Origin: Marchantia polymorpha subsp. ruderalis | Taxonomy: Eukaryota > Streptophyta > Marchantiopsida > Marchantiales > Marchantiaceae | Direction of reading: 5' to 3' | NCBI GenBank assembly: GCA_037833965.1 | Contig: AP031351.1 | Coordinates: 26,548,501-26,612,500 of the forward strand | DNA length: 64,000 bases | Part shown: one piece after another, positions 1 through 13,015 of the stretch | Layout of the letters: every line of letters begins with the position of its first letter | Numbering within the stretch: the first letter of the stretch is position 1 | The notes under the pieces: generated by a model | Databases searched by the model: none | Seen by the model: only the letters and a program-made list of their open reading frames with translations | What the model was told of the DNA's origin: nothing | Made by a program: the position numbers and the translations under genes

Positions 1-176
1 AGCATCTTTTTAACATAATTTTCTTTTACATGTCTTTCATTACGAATCCGAAAGTACAGGACGTGCAGGAAGTTCTGTTGCAGGAGTTGTGCTTCTAGTT
101 CTCAAGATGCCCTTTCCTACACGCAGTGCCACAACCCAGTATACCTCTTGAAATTATTGTGCTTTGTGGATTACAG

Positions 177-3100
177 GGTACTTTTGTTATCAAAATCAAA
201 GGGTTGGAAGGTTGGTCGTTTGAACCTGAGCAGGTAAGTGTTTTCAGACACAAGTACTTCCGATGACTTCAGATTTCTGCTTTTGCTGCTGAGGAGCATT
301 TATCTTGTACAGGTCGTTGATTCACAAAACAAATCCATCAATCCAGTGGACACTTCAACATGAATCTTTTAGCATTCAGAACAATCTAATCATGTCTGTG
401 CGCCGAGCGATTTCTATGAGCCTATTTTAGATTCATATCATATCTTTGTGCTTGTGATCGTCGTCGTTTACTGAATAGAAAGAGCATGTACAGGTTACTG
501 CTGTTGTTGATCACAATGGTTGCAACAACAATGACGACATCAACTTTAGATATACTGGGTAGGTCACGTTTCCCGAACATATACCTGCTTGCTTTTTTTT
601 GGTGTGTTTTCTGGTGTCGTTTTACATAGAGTTGCATTTGATGGAAAACAAGCTAATGACAAAGATGATATCTTTGTCATCAGCTTGGAAATTGTAACTC
701 TTGTTCTTTCGGCTGTTTTTCTTTTTGAACGGAAGGTTTTCTTCTTGATATACCTTGCTTTGTAGATTTTCTCTGTCCGGAAAGGTACTGGGGGCAGCTG
801 GAGGAGCAAGTTGTTCCGGAACTGAAGGCCCTGCTGGTATCAAGGTCACTGTTGTTCCAGAAGGTGGTTCATCTGGTGAATCCATGACAGTGGTTACATC
901 ACCAGGCGGCAGCTACAAATTCTCGAACCTCCCCGCAGGTACAATACTTGGCGAGCTTTGAAATTCCCGTCTACTCTTTGTCAGTGTCCAGCATTTGGAG
1001 GTGATAGATGCAGAGCCTTCGTTTTTTAATATAATGTAATTTATGCGTCTAAACGTGTATGAGCTGTTCTGTCAGGAAAATATAAGCTCTCGGCATCCCA
1101 TCCAAAGTGGAACGTCCAGGTCAATGGAGTGCCAGAGGTCAGTGACAGAGAACGTGGAATCGTTTAGCTTTTAGGTTTAACTATATACTTGACCGGGCAA
1201 ATTCCCCCTTAGAATCGAAGATTTCAGACTGTTTGTTTTCCTTCAAACATACCTAGAGTGAGATAATTGTATATTTCAAATTAATTTCCTTAAGCTCAGC
1301 GTGCTGTTGAATTTTGCAGGCGGAACTCAACTGGAACAACGGCGTTGTGGATGACATTTTCTTCATAGCGGGTTACGACATCGATGGTTCCGTCGTATCT
1401 CAGGTAGTAACTTCTGGAACTTCCATCTTGGGGTTTCAAGCGGACAATGTTTACTCCATGGCTTTTGCCAAACTAAGAGTTATATTAGTCCGCCTATTGT
1501 GATGAGGGCAATTGTGAAGTAGTTGTCCGAAGCTCATGCTCACTTTTCTACATTCGTACAGGGCAATCCTGTTCTTGGAGTTGAGGTGTATCTCTATTCA
1601 GACGATGTCCAGGAGATTCCTTGTCCCAACGGACCAGGCGATTCAAACGTTATGCCGAAGAAAGCTCTTTGCCACGCTGTTTCAGGTGTAGATGGGAAAT
1701 TCACATTCTCTTCTGTTCCATGCGGTACGTAAGAAGTTGTGGAAGTTTCTCTTCTACTCACTTCCACTTTGTTGTATTTCGTGGATTGTATAATCTTCAT
1801 GTGCTTTTTGTTGTTGTAGTTGTCTTAAATCTAAGTCTTTGCTGATCAGGCTACATGAAGTACTTATGATTCGGCTTATCCTAGGCCAGTGCCCATAATC
1901 TCCACGTCTGGTACTCAACGCAGGTCATTATCAGCTCATTCCTTTTTACAAGGGCGATACAACTGTTTTTGATATTTCACCACCATCTGTTGATATACAT
2001 GTCACACACGATTCTGTTGAAATCGCCAAACCTTTCCAGGTAACCTGCCTGAACAATTTACTTTCCTTCTTCCATCTTTTTGTGTCCCATGTCACATAAT
2101 AAGGAATGCATACTGAGATTGTGTATACACGAAATGCAGGTCACTGGGTTTTCGGTTAGAGGCCGCGTTGTAGATTCTCAGGGTGCAGGAATAGGAGGTG
2201 TGAAGATAGTGATTGAAGATGTAGAGCGCGCAACCACCGATGCACAAGGATATTACAAGCTTGACCAGGTGATGTATTCAGCCCATGCAGCGTCGAATGC
2301 CCACAGCTCTGAATTCGTGTTTCCATGTTGTCCTGTGTAAACCGGTTCCAATTGTGAGCATGGTGTGCTGGTTTACTGATGGAAGTCATCGCTCATCACA
2401 ACACCTGCGCAGGTTACATCAACACACCACACTGTGAAGGCTAAAAAGCCATACTACAAGTTCAGCACTTTGGACAACTTCATGGTAGGTTCCTGCAATC
2501 ACGGTCACCGCTGATGTGCATTTGACAATTTTTTTTTACGTGATGCCTTCTTACAAGTGTTATTATTGGATGTGACAGGTTCTTCCAAACATGGCGTCGG
2601 TTCCAGACATCAAAGCAACCCATTATGCTGTTTGTGGATCAGTCAGTGTTCTCAGTGCAGCTCATACGGGAGTGGTATGTACTCGCCGTAGTTTGTGCCC
2701 GCTTCATTTGAGAGTCTGTATGGAGCTTAGGACCAGTCGCCTTCCGACACACTGCTTTGGGTCCACTATACGATAGATATTCTATCTGTTACATAGAACT
2801 TCCTGATTCTGTTTTTACTCTTCTATCATATTACGCCATGAGTTCGAAATCTCTTCAACTAAAAAAAAGGTCACCTACAACTTTGGATTCCTTGCTAGCT
2901 GAATCATGTCGTGTGGAAAATATGCAGAGACAGGTTGCTCTCACTCATGGACCAGCAAATGTGAAACCGCAAACCAAAAGAAGTGATGAACGCGGTTCAT
3001 TCTGTTTCGAGGTAAGTCGGCGACTTGACCTAATGTGTTCAGAAGATCTTTGTGCTGATTGCTTGATCTGAGGCTAGGACTCTCAGATGTTGTAAAGATG

Positions 3101-6100
3101 GTTCACAAAGAGATCAAGTTGAGATTGATTCCCTAAAAGCTTGATGTAATGATGTCATCAAGCTTTTCAGTTCCAACTTCTGTGGACTAAAGTACTTCGT
3201 TTGCTGTATCAGGTTCCTCCTGGAGACTATCGGCTATCCCCTTTGATCACTCCCACAGAAACTGTCGCTGGCCTCATATTTTCTCCTCCCTATCTGGATA
3301 TCACTGTCTACGGTCCAGTCACCGATGCTTTGTTCGTCCAGGTATGGTTTGAGCTTCTATGCAGAGTTTATAAACTCGCTGAAAGCCATGTATGTACTAA
3401 GGAAGCCGGGAAATTCTCTGTGTGGATGAAACTCACGTTGCAAGCGTGTCTCGTTTCAGGCCCAAGTCAGTGTTTCGGGTATCGTGAAGTGTAAGGGCAC
3501 GTGCTCCTCTCATGTAGTTGTCTCCCTCAGCCCTGTAAGCACAACACCCTCCGCAAAAGCAGATTCCAGCAAAAAGCAGATTGCTCGCGTAGGAGAGGAT
3601 GGAGAATCTTTCTCTTTTGAGAAAGTCTTGCCGGGAAAGTACCACCTCGAGGTCAGAACCTTGCTAATTTCGTTGTTGAGAAACTTTTTAAAAATCTGCT
3701 GACCTTTTTAAGTGGACGTGCGAGGTTTGTATCCAGCTTTGTTTCTATGAGGATCTGATTGACTTATTGTGCTATTTTGCGTATGGTGACAGATCGCACA
3801 TGAGCCCTTGACTCAGGGAGCAAGCTGGGATGACGAATGGTGTTGGGAGCAAAAGTCCCTTTCCGTTGACGTTGGTATCGAAGACATCAGTGGGTTGACG
3901 TTTGTGCAAAAGGGTTACTGGCTGCACATCCAATCCACGCATGCAGCGAGTGCATACTTCCTGCATGAACAGAAGGATGCCATGCCTCTTCAAATTAAGG
4001 TGCATTTTTCTACACATGATGGCAAATCTTGCAATCTCTTGCATTGACTTTTGGCCTTCAATCTTAACATTCCTGCTTCTTTGATTAACCCGACATCTAT
4101 GCTCTGTACTTCTCGATAGCGGAGATTTTGATGACTCCATAGCGAACATGAATATGAACGTCTTCTTATCTGTATTTGTGCAGAAAGGGTGGCAAAAAGT
4201 TTGTCTGGAATCTCCAGGCATCCATGAGCTTCAGTTCCTTTGGCCATGTGTATTCTTCGGAGCTTTGTCATTCCGAGTCGACACAGCCATTCCTGAGGTA
4301 GTGTCTCAAGAGCAGTTTCCGTGCAACCTTTGAAGACATGTCACTCGCATCTTGTGGATCATCAGACGGATGCAATGAACGCTTTAAATTTTTACGGGAA
4401 ATGAGGAGTTGTGTTCATCATTATGATCCCTACGCGTTTAGGCTCATCTATGTGCCTGACATCACTCACACTGAAACCTGGTTATGTTTCTACCCAAGGA
4501 GGAGAGCAGCGCTGATAATTGTTCAAAGCGTTCTAATGCTCCGACATGTGAAGTCTTCAATAGGAGGAAAAAATTGCCTGTACTGGTTGTACTAGTCAGT
4601 GTACATGATGGTGCACACTAACGGGGTCTTTGTTTACTGCAGCCGTTGCATCTTGTGGGGGAAAAATACGTGTTGACAGGGCACTTGAACATCGACTCGA
4701 AGTTGTACCCAGAGGCAAACAATCTTGCGAATTCGATGTCTGTAGATGTATGGCATGAGGATGGCGATCAGGTTGCGCAGAAGGTTCACATGCATCTTGT
4801 CGCCGAATCAAATGAAACTCATCCAGTTGCAGTCTATAAGTATGCTCACTGGGCACAACTTGGAGACAAGCTGGTATTCGCCCCAAGACATGGAGAGCAG
4901 GATTCCGATGCTGAACTATCAGACGGAAAGAAGATTCTATTTTATCCTAGAGATCAAAAGGTAATTGATCTTCGAAAGCCTAAAGTCAAGCACATCTTGG
5001 ATGCTATCGTCATATCCTGTAGAGGAGAGATTTAGCTGTAAGTGTTCTCATTTTTCTGGTTCCTGCACATCAATGCAGTTTCATGTTGAGACAGACGGAT
5101 GTCAGCCCGAGATCCCCGTCTTCAACGGCCGTCCCGGAGTCTATAAGTCGGGCACAGTCACTCCACCTATCGCGGGTGTAAATGTCACCATTCTTGCGGT
5201 CGGAGATAGCTCGTTGGGGCGTTTGAAGGCAGGAGAATTAGCAGCATGGACTCTAACTGGAGAAGATGGTACCTTTTCAGCTGGACCGCTGTACGATGAT
5301 ACGTCATACGACGTGCAAGCTGCGAAGGTTCTGTCCTTTGCTTTTCCAGCTCTATCTGAAGTGTCCTACACGCATTCTACATGACTCGAAATCTCCCAGA
5401 TGTAGTTGGTTTGGGTGTACCTGTAAACATGTCAATGGTTGGACTTTGACCACGGCTTTTTCTAGTCATCTTTTGTAGGTGTTTCTCTTTTGTAGGTGTT
5501 TCTCAATGGAAGTGGAATAGTTAACCCCTCACCTTCTGTTTTTCCAGGCAGGATATTATCTAAAATCTATGGGCGAGAATACCTTCTCCTGCCAGAAACT
5601 GGGTCAGATTGTTGTAAATATTCTTCCCGGAGAAGGGGCAGAGGAGAATTTCCCAGCAGTTCTCCTGTCCCTGAGTGGCGATGATGGTTATCGTAAGAAT
5701 GCTGCAACAGAGTCTGGTGGATCTTTAACCTTTGGGAACCTTTTCCCCGGAAGCTTCTATCTACGACCTCTTCTGAAGGCAAGTATAGGCACTGCCGAAG
5801 GTTTAGTTCCTGTGTATCAGTCATCGAATTCTCGAGCGCAAGGTTCCCCAAGTCGTTTAACCATGATCGTGTGTATCCTGATACATGATTTGCTGTGTCG
5901 TTTCCTCATACAGGAATACTCATTTTCACCAGCAGCTCAAGCAATTGAAGTTAGCTCAGGAGAGTTTAAAGAAGTTAGCTTCAGCGCTCGGCGTATTGCA
6001 TACAGGTCAGTCTTCCGATGCTGTCAGGAGGCTAGTATATGTGATCGCTGATATGAAAGAGCTTTGAGCATTTCCTAGCTCAAGGATGTTGATGCAGTTA

Positions 6101-7767
6101 CCTGTCTTGAGCAAACTGAAGACCATCAACAAATCATCGCATGCCTTCGATACTTCATAGTCAAGTATTAGGGGACTCATGGACGCTAGTTCTTTTGCCT
6201 GTTCTTTCGCAGTGTCCTTGGAACTGTGACATTTTTATCTGGCAAACCAGCCGAAGGTGTGTCATTGGAAGCTCGCTCAGAGAGAGGATACTATGAAGTA
6301 ACCGTAACTGATGCTGAAGGAAAATATCGACTAAGGGGTCTTCTACCTAAAACTAGCTACGGCATTAAGACTATCGTGAAGGATGACAATCCTTCCAAAA
6401 TTGAGAGAGCGTCTCCAGCTACTGCTGTTGTGAAGGTAAGCAATCAAAACTAGTTCAGCAGGCCGGACGATCAGCAGCTTATTCATTGATTTTGTAAGTT
6501 CACAGTATGAAAGGTCTGCAGTGACTAGGTTTTGTCCTATAAGGGAAGGGCTCTCTACAGAAAGAACATGTTGGAAGGAAATCTCGGGCTCTTCTCGAGA
6601 CAAAGAAGGGGAAGTCAAATGAGGGAAGGCAGTTACGGCTCTGAGTTCTGCAATATCAAGATGGTTAGGAGAACTTGAACGTAAGGGTTGTTGACAATTG
6701 CTCTTGCAGGTCAATGACAATGACACGTTTGGAGTTGATTTCGTGGTCTTTGAGGAAACTCCAACTACCATAGTAACCGGGGCTGTAGAAGGCGAGAACC
6801 TGGACAAATGGCAACCACACATCATGATCGAATTCTCAAAAGCCTCCGAACCCTTCAGTGTTGTTCAAAGTGTTCCTCTTCCCCTGTCCTACTTCTTTGA
6901 AGTTCAGGGTCTACCCTCAGGAACTTATAATGTAAGGTTAGCTTTTGGCCTGTCCGAGCGAACACACAACTTTGATTCAAGTGTGTTGGAGCTGGATCTG
7001 GTAACGAAGAACCATTTCCACTTGGGTTCACTGACTTTCAAGGCCGAGGAGAACCTTCATAGTCAGGTACGCGCTGAGTCAGTGAACAGGATGCAATTTT
7101 TTGGTTAGTGGCTTTCTTACCTGGAGACCTGCTGTTGAGTGATCATCTCGTTGCCTACAGGCTGCTCTATGCTTTATATCTGACGTCATGAGGAACCTGT
7201 TTAGTCAAAGCAATAACTTCTGGATGGTCTTAAGCATCCGACCCTGACGTTGCATGTAATCTTATGTCACGTTCAGGAGTTGACACTTGCCCCAGTGGTT
7301 CCCATCGTGGTCGGAGTTGCAGTTATAGCCATGTTTGCAAGTATGCCCAGGTACGTATGTCCGGCTGGCCTGGTCTCGTTGTAGTCGTTGAATTTTGGAA
7401 AATTGAGGCGGCTGCGCCCCCCCAGGAATGACTATGAATAGTCCTGAAGATGGCTTCAAGAGCCCCACCATCACAAATTGCTGAATTTTGTAGTGCAAAT
7501 GGTTTGGAGTCCGTTTACTGTGGCTGTGATCTGAGAATGTGATCACCGAGTCAATCGTCTCTGGAGTGTCGTTCTCTCGTATTGCGTTTCATTCCAGAGC
7601 GCAGCTGGGAATTTGCACGATTGATAACCATGTATCTTTTGGTCATGGTGTGCAGGTTGAAGGATGGGTACCAATGGATCGTAGGCACTAGTGGCCCTAG
7701 TACTTCGGTTCCAGGGCCAAAGAAAGAAGTACGGAGGACAACTGTCAGAACAAAAAGAGCTTTGTAG
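177..7767 (+). CDS. NOMO: Nodal modulator (NOMO) homologue, 3' 23 exons (5' end outside window)
   Basis: NOMO is a type I ER membrane protein with a chain of Ig/prealbumin-like (carbohydrate-binding-like) lumenal domains; in animals it works in ER membrane and translocon-associated complexes. Exons read: 177-233, 494-558, 766-938, 1076-1137, 1320-1403, 1562-1724, 1924-2039, 2140-2268, 2413-2484, 2579-2674, 2928-3011, 3213-3341, 3460-3651, 3793-3999, 4184-4297, 4643-4960, 5079-5327, 5548-5778, 5914-6005, 6213-6435, 6710-7066, 7277-7350, 7656-7767. Phases agree at every junction and give 1132 residues with no stop. The order matches Arabidopsis NOMO as I remember it (VALTHGP, FVQKGYW, FSCQKLGQ, SGDDGYR, FYLRPLLK). 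One hydrophobic helix (VVPIVVGVAVIAMF) lies near the C terminus, followed by a short basic tail. The signal peptide and about 90 N-terminal residues are missing. Intron 5779-5913 has a GC donor. Confidence 0.95.
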
Positions 7768-8930
7768 ACGTAGGGCTTGTGACTTGGTCAAGGACCTGGG
7801 TCCTCTCAGTTTTGGTCACGTATCTCGAATGTACTTCACTAAATTTCAGAGTAAATTACAGCACAGGGCTTTCTTTTCCAAGTCCTGTGCACATTCGGAT
7901 TTTCTCACTGGACTTCTTCGTAGATTGTATCCAGTCTCAGGGACGTGGAACATGCTGGAAATGGCTACCTCTCGTTGACCTAATACTCTGCAGAAACCGT
8001 GCATCACGAAGCCTATGGGTTCTCTGATTTCGACGATTCTGTCTGGCGACACCGATAGTTAGCTGTCAGTCTGAGCACATTCGCCGAATGCCCGGTTCGT
8101 CCCATCGGATTACCGAGATGCGTTCGTTTGTATCCTATTCATGCGTGGTTCTGAGGGGCTTTCGATTTCGTACATTCACACAAAGGCTCCAGCGGAAACC
8201 GAACATATTTCAAACTCTTGTCCTCCCGATGAAAGCGGGACTGTACATTATGGAAGAATTTGAGCTTCAAGAGAGCAGCAAGTGGATTTAATGTTAGGGT
8301 CAGCGGGCGACTTGTAGGGTAGAGAGCACAGGAGTCTGGTAAGCAAGGCGCAGAATTTCGTCGTAGGGATTCCGCCGTAAGCCTTGCGACTTCACGGAGT
8401 GAACATGGCTGGCAATTTCACTATGCCGCATGAACTGGACACCACAGAGGTGGACATGAATGGCTTGTGCGTCCTTCACTTGCTGCGCACGCGTCTGGGA
8501 TTTGTAAGTGACTCGGAGCGAAGGCGAGAAGCCCAATAGCGCCTGAGAATTCGTGCATTCAAAATTGACTTCTAATTCTTGAACAGAAATCCAGAACCAG
8601 TTAGAGATCGGACAGATGGAAGTTATCCGCTCAGTAGCAGAGAAAGTTGGTCTCATCGCGGAGACTAACTCTCACTTCATTCCTTATTTTACTCTTCAGA
8701 AACTCTGTACAATGTGCACATACCTGACATTGTCCCGCTTAAACCCGTGACGTAATCCTGCTCTTCAATCGAATATTTACGGTCCCAACAGCGGATGTGC
8801 CTGCATTCAAAAACCGAAATTGACTATCTTCAGCAATCATTGGTGCTTTAGGTATAGAGTGTAGAATTGAACTCATGATGTTTAAGGTTCTGTATAGACA
8901 TGTTCTAAGCTTTTGAACTCTATCGCTCAG
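7768..8930 (+). other. NOMO 3' flank / upstream region of the ZMYND12-like gene
   Basis: The first several hundred bases are presumably NOMO 3' UTR. An exon-like frame starts with ATG at 8405 (MAGNFTMPHELD...) and ends at a good GTAAGT donor at 8504. A second open stretch starts at 8595 (in-frame NQLEIGQMEVIRS) and stays open to a TGA at 8748. These may be 5' exons of the next gene or a small separate gene. I could not join them in phase to the exon at 8931, so they are not called as CDS. Confidence 0.3.
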
Positions 8931-10801
8931 ATGTTCTCTATGAGTGAGCTTGCCGTGGAGCTATTCAAGGAAAACCCGGGTGCTTTCATAAAGGTGGGTG
9001 CAGCAAAATTTGAGCAAGCATCGAAGAACTTGAAATTTGGCCTAAAGCAATCAAGCAAGAACATGGCATCTATGTCAGGAGCAATGACGAGCTTGTCTCT
9101 TGGACGCTAACACAGGACATAAGATCCGGGAGATACAAAAGATTTCATGTCACGGACGAGGATGTGATGCTGAGACTGGCGCAATTGCAAATTCCTCCTG
9201 AATCAATCACAGTTCCTGGGGCAACTCTGCTTCCTTCAGATACGGTGGAAGCCCTACTTCGTGATCGGCGTAAGGTAAGCTGACTACTTGGCAAGAGTGT
9301 TGTTTTGATGCCAATCCCTTTAGCGTAAATCGAAGGATGGGTCTAATGCTAAACTCATAGCAGATGGGCATGGGTTGAAGGCGGAGCTGGTGGAAGTTGT
9401 GCGTTTAGCTCTGCTGAAGGTCGTTTCAGCCGATGCTGCAAAGCTTCTGGCTCAAGGGCTTTTCGAAGAATGCCTACCTGTAGCAATTGATGCGATCAAC
9501 AAGGGAAAAGTTCTCTACTATCCTGAATACAAGCTCCAACTGGTCCCAGTGTACCTTCTTGGAGCCCAGGTATCTTTCACCGAACTCTCGTGAAGAGCTT
9601 CATGCTGCCTCCTCCTCCTCCTCCTCCTTCTCCACAAACACTTGCTTTGGGCACGAAACAGAGTTGCCGTTTTTCGATGCAAACAGTGAAGATTCCACTT
9701 CACACGTAATCAAGGTCCTCGTGTCCTGTGTAGTCAGGCAAATCTGGGTCTCGGGCGAGCAGTGCAGGCCGAGGACATGCTGGGCATTGCCGCATGGCTG
9801 TTAATCGAGGATAAGTCAGATGAAGATAAGATTGCAATTCGCGCAGAAATTACACGAATTTTCGGTGTGCTGTACTACCTGGAGGTCACATTCTCACATA
9901 CCTTCACCCTTCATTTGCTAACAAGTTGCACTCTCACCTTTTGAGATTGGAAATATTAGAATACGAAAATAATAACACAGTTTTCTCGGTGTTTGGTTTC
10001 CTCGTAGCGTACAGAAGAAGTATGACATGGCTTTGAAAGCATTCGGGGAGCACATATACTACACGTCCGTGCAATTTGGCGTCAGGGATCTCCGTAACAG
10101 TATTGGCATGTACAACTTGTTCACAGTGTTTCAAGCGCAGGCAAGCACTGGCCTTCTCTCATACATGCTTCACAACATCGAACGATGATGCGTCCATGGT
10201 GATTAATGTTGCAGACCTCGCCTTCATAACTCTCATCACCGTGGTGTAACCTTGCTCTGGTGCGCAGGGTGAGAAGTACAAGAGCAAACGGTGCAGCAAT
10301 GTGGTGGTCGAATGGTGGCTCGATGCCTTGAAAGAAGTGGTTCTCGGAATTCCCTACAAGAGACTAACTCCCTGGGAGACTCCTCAGTATCCTGGTCGTG
10401 AGCCAGAAATGGAGAATTTCAAGACGCAGATGGAGAGAATGTATTTTAAGGAAGTGACAGATATGCTGCAGGTGGTTTCTGCTCCTTGTCCATTAGCTTC
10501 TAAGTCGTTTCGAGTCCTCGATGTGCCAGTTGGTGTAACGCTCTCTCTCCCTGCGCAGGAAATATCGGTTTTCAGGTCATCGTCAGAAGGAGAAGGCGCT
10601 AGTGTTGCAGAGGTGTGCTTGGTTCTAGGACTTGCGTTCACCCATAGCAGAATGTACGTCTTGGCCCGTGAGCACTTAGAGCACGCAGCTGACCTTTGCG
10701 GCTCCGAGGACCAAGAAACGCTGGTGCTCATCAACAGTTGCCTCAAGCTTATCCCAAAGCCAGCAATTCACGTGCCGATGCCTCTACAGAAATCTCGGTA
10801 G
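8931..10801 (+). CDS. ZMYND12: ZMYND12-like TPR protein (cilium/sperm-flagellum associated), N-terminal structure unresolved
   Basis: Animal ZMYND12 is a sperm-flagellum axonemal protein that partners TTC29. Exons read: 8931-9269 (frame changes inside), 9361-9569, 9738-9884, 10015-10140, 10268-10471, 10559-10801. The middle part follows human ZMYND12 as remembered: LQLVPVYLLGAQ / ANLGLGRAVQAEDML here against LVPAYLLLAE / ASLGLGRIVQAEEYL, then a helical repeat with IYYTSVQFGVRDLRNS. No MYND zinc finger (C/H cluster) was found, so the plant form may be TPR-only. About 420 residues are visible; human is about 365. The frame from ATG 8931 and the downstream frame (from about 9019) are offset, as if one base were missing near 9019. 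Intron 10141-10267 has a GC donor. A transcript active in antheridia is inferred, not seen. Confidence 0.75.
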
Positions 10802-12979
10802 ATGCACAGCCCAGTAGCTCATCATAGCTCATGGTCAAGCCACTCGGCCGTCTTGCAAGCTAACATTCTTAACATTCTTCGTATGTGATGTGCATGTTCT
10901 TGGTAGACGTGCATGACGAAGTTCTACTTACCTTTACCAATTCTCATCAATGCGCTCAATACTTTTTCATGCCGAGACATGATCTGGAAAGTCCTAGGAC
11001 AGGAATTCTGTTGCGCAAGTAGGATAACTTTTGCCAGTCTACAAAGAGTTTAATGATCTTCAAGCAGTAGGAAGAGAAGCTCCAGCAATCGAGCTTCTGC
11101 TGGACGAATAAGAACAACCTCGTCGCTCTTATAGATATGTAGAAGCTCTAGTAGGTAGGTCCTCAGGATGATGACCGAGCACGACGTTCTCTTCCTAGCC
11201 GAAGGAGGATCAAAAAATAAAATCAAGTTTCTAACGGAAGAGGACTCGAGTCACAGTTCTGCCATTAAAGACCGCATCTGAACAAGGTTCTAGACTCTAC
11301 ATGCATCAGAAGCAGTGGGTCTTTAAGGCTCATTCCCACATCGCTAAGCAAGTAATCAAGTACCACAATCGGTGACCATAACGCCAGTCAACGTAGCCAT
11401 GTTCAGGCGAGTACTTTGTCGAAGAAGACACCGGCACCTTATGTACCACTGTACTGTACTGTACATCGTCATTGGATTGGAGCAGCCATCTTCACTAGAT
11501 TTGACCTCGTTTACTAAGCAATGAGCTCGTCGTCCTGCGCACTGACCCTCAAGAGAACGGCAAAACAAGAATCAGACGTTTGTTCTGCGTATCCCTGTTC
11601 TCAGCTCAGCTGCTCGGAGGTACTTGGTTTAAATGTCGAAGATGTCGTAGTGGGTTTAGTGAGATATTACAACGGGGAGGGAGTTAGTGGTAGATGGTCT
11701 TGAGCAATTGACGTACAATGAAGGCTTTGATTTTCAGCCGAAGAGTACATAACCGATAGCACAGAGAGGAACGAAATGCATTTGGCTCTTGACAAACTTG
11801 CGAACTTCTCGTACAGTACTTTACCTTTGCTCCCACTTTCTTGAGGCCAACTTTCTCGCGGGCGTTAGATGCGGAACAACAAAATCTGTATAACAAATTG
11901 TGGGATTTTAACTCGAGATTAGATCTTGTACTGAGATGGTCAATCAATCCAACCTCAACGTGTTCACGGAAGCTTGAAAACGACGTCTTACAGGAAATTC
12001 ATCTTGCGTTTGTTGGCATTGGCAGACGCCGCTTGACCGGACAAATACGACTTGTGAAAAGGCGAAACTGAAAATCTAGGACTGCGCTGTTCACATAACA
12101 GGTCGAATCTACGTACTCATCTCGCGTTCTATCTATGCATGACCCTTGGTCGTGTACAAAGATTTACAACGTTGACTTCCATACATCTTTCCCACCATGG
12201 ATTGCACCTTTGGCATCAAGTGCTTTGAAGTCCGAGCTGATTTGATCGTAACCCTGTACTCATGGCAAATGGCTGGTGCATTTCTTTTCAAAATCGAATA
12301 ATCAATGACTTCAGATACTTCAGAAATTACGTTTGGTCAGATACTCAAATGATCTGGTGGAACTACAGAGGTGAGGCTTGAGCTGCCAAAAGTACAGTAA
12401 GTACAAATTGTGGACACATATTGCGACAATTGCAGAAATGAAATAAAAGACGAGATTGGAAATTAGACACTGAGCTGCGCTGCCTATTGAGAACAGGCTG
12501 GAAAAGCCCTTTCAGGATATCCTCCATGTCCTCCTCGGACCAGGGTAGTCTGTGATGTTGCTCTGCGGCCCTGTACCATGGGGTCTCCTCAAATGTAGGC
12601 CGAGAACAAGGGAACTTGGTGAGCGCAGAAGACGTCAGCCTGAGGGTCCTAGTGTTAGTGATTTCATGAGGAATTTACTCAGGAGGCGCAACAGGAGATG
12701 GCCTGCTCAAGAAAGCCATGATTTCAATCAAATCATGGCTTCCATCAGTCATGAGGTGTGCGCAACAGTCTTTCCAATGTGTGCAGTGCAGGACGACCTC
12801 CACCTCCACGCTAGACGGAGAACGACTCCGTCCAGTGGATGTGGGAGAGATGGCGCTGGGATCGTCGTCTACGTTGGATTGGATTGGATTGCACCATGTG
12901 GTGTTCGCTGGGTTACTACGCTTCGATGGTGGGCGAGTCTAGGCCCTCAAATATTGAAATCCGATGATGGATAGAACGT

Positions 12980-13015
12980 GGGAGGGAGGGAGGGAGGGAG
13001 GGAGGGAGGGGAGGG
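12980..13015 (+). repeat. (GGGA)n microsatellite, potential G-quadruplex
   Basis: Uninterrupted GGGA units followed by GGGGAGGG on the + strand. Four or more G-triplets with one-base loops satisfy the usual G-quadruplex pattern. Confidence 0.9.

Noticed and set aside
12555..12974. 140-codon plus-strand frame
   Set aside because: Arg/Cys/Trp-rich, no splice sites or motif; the opposite strand at 12363-12674 looks more protein-like.
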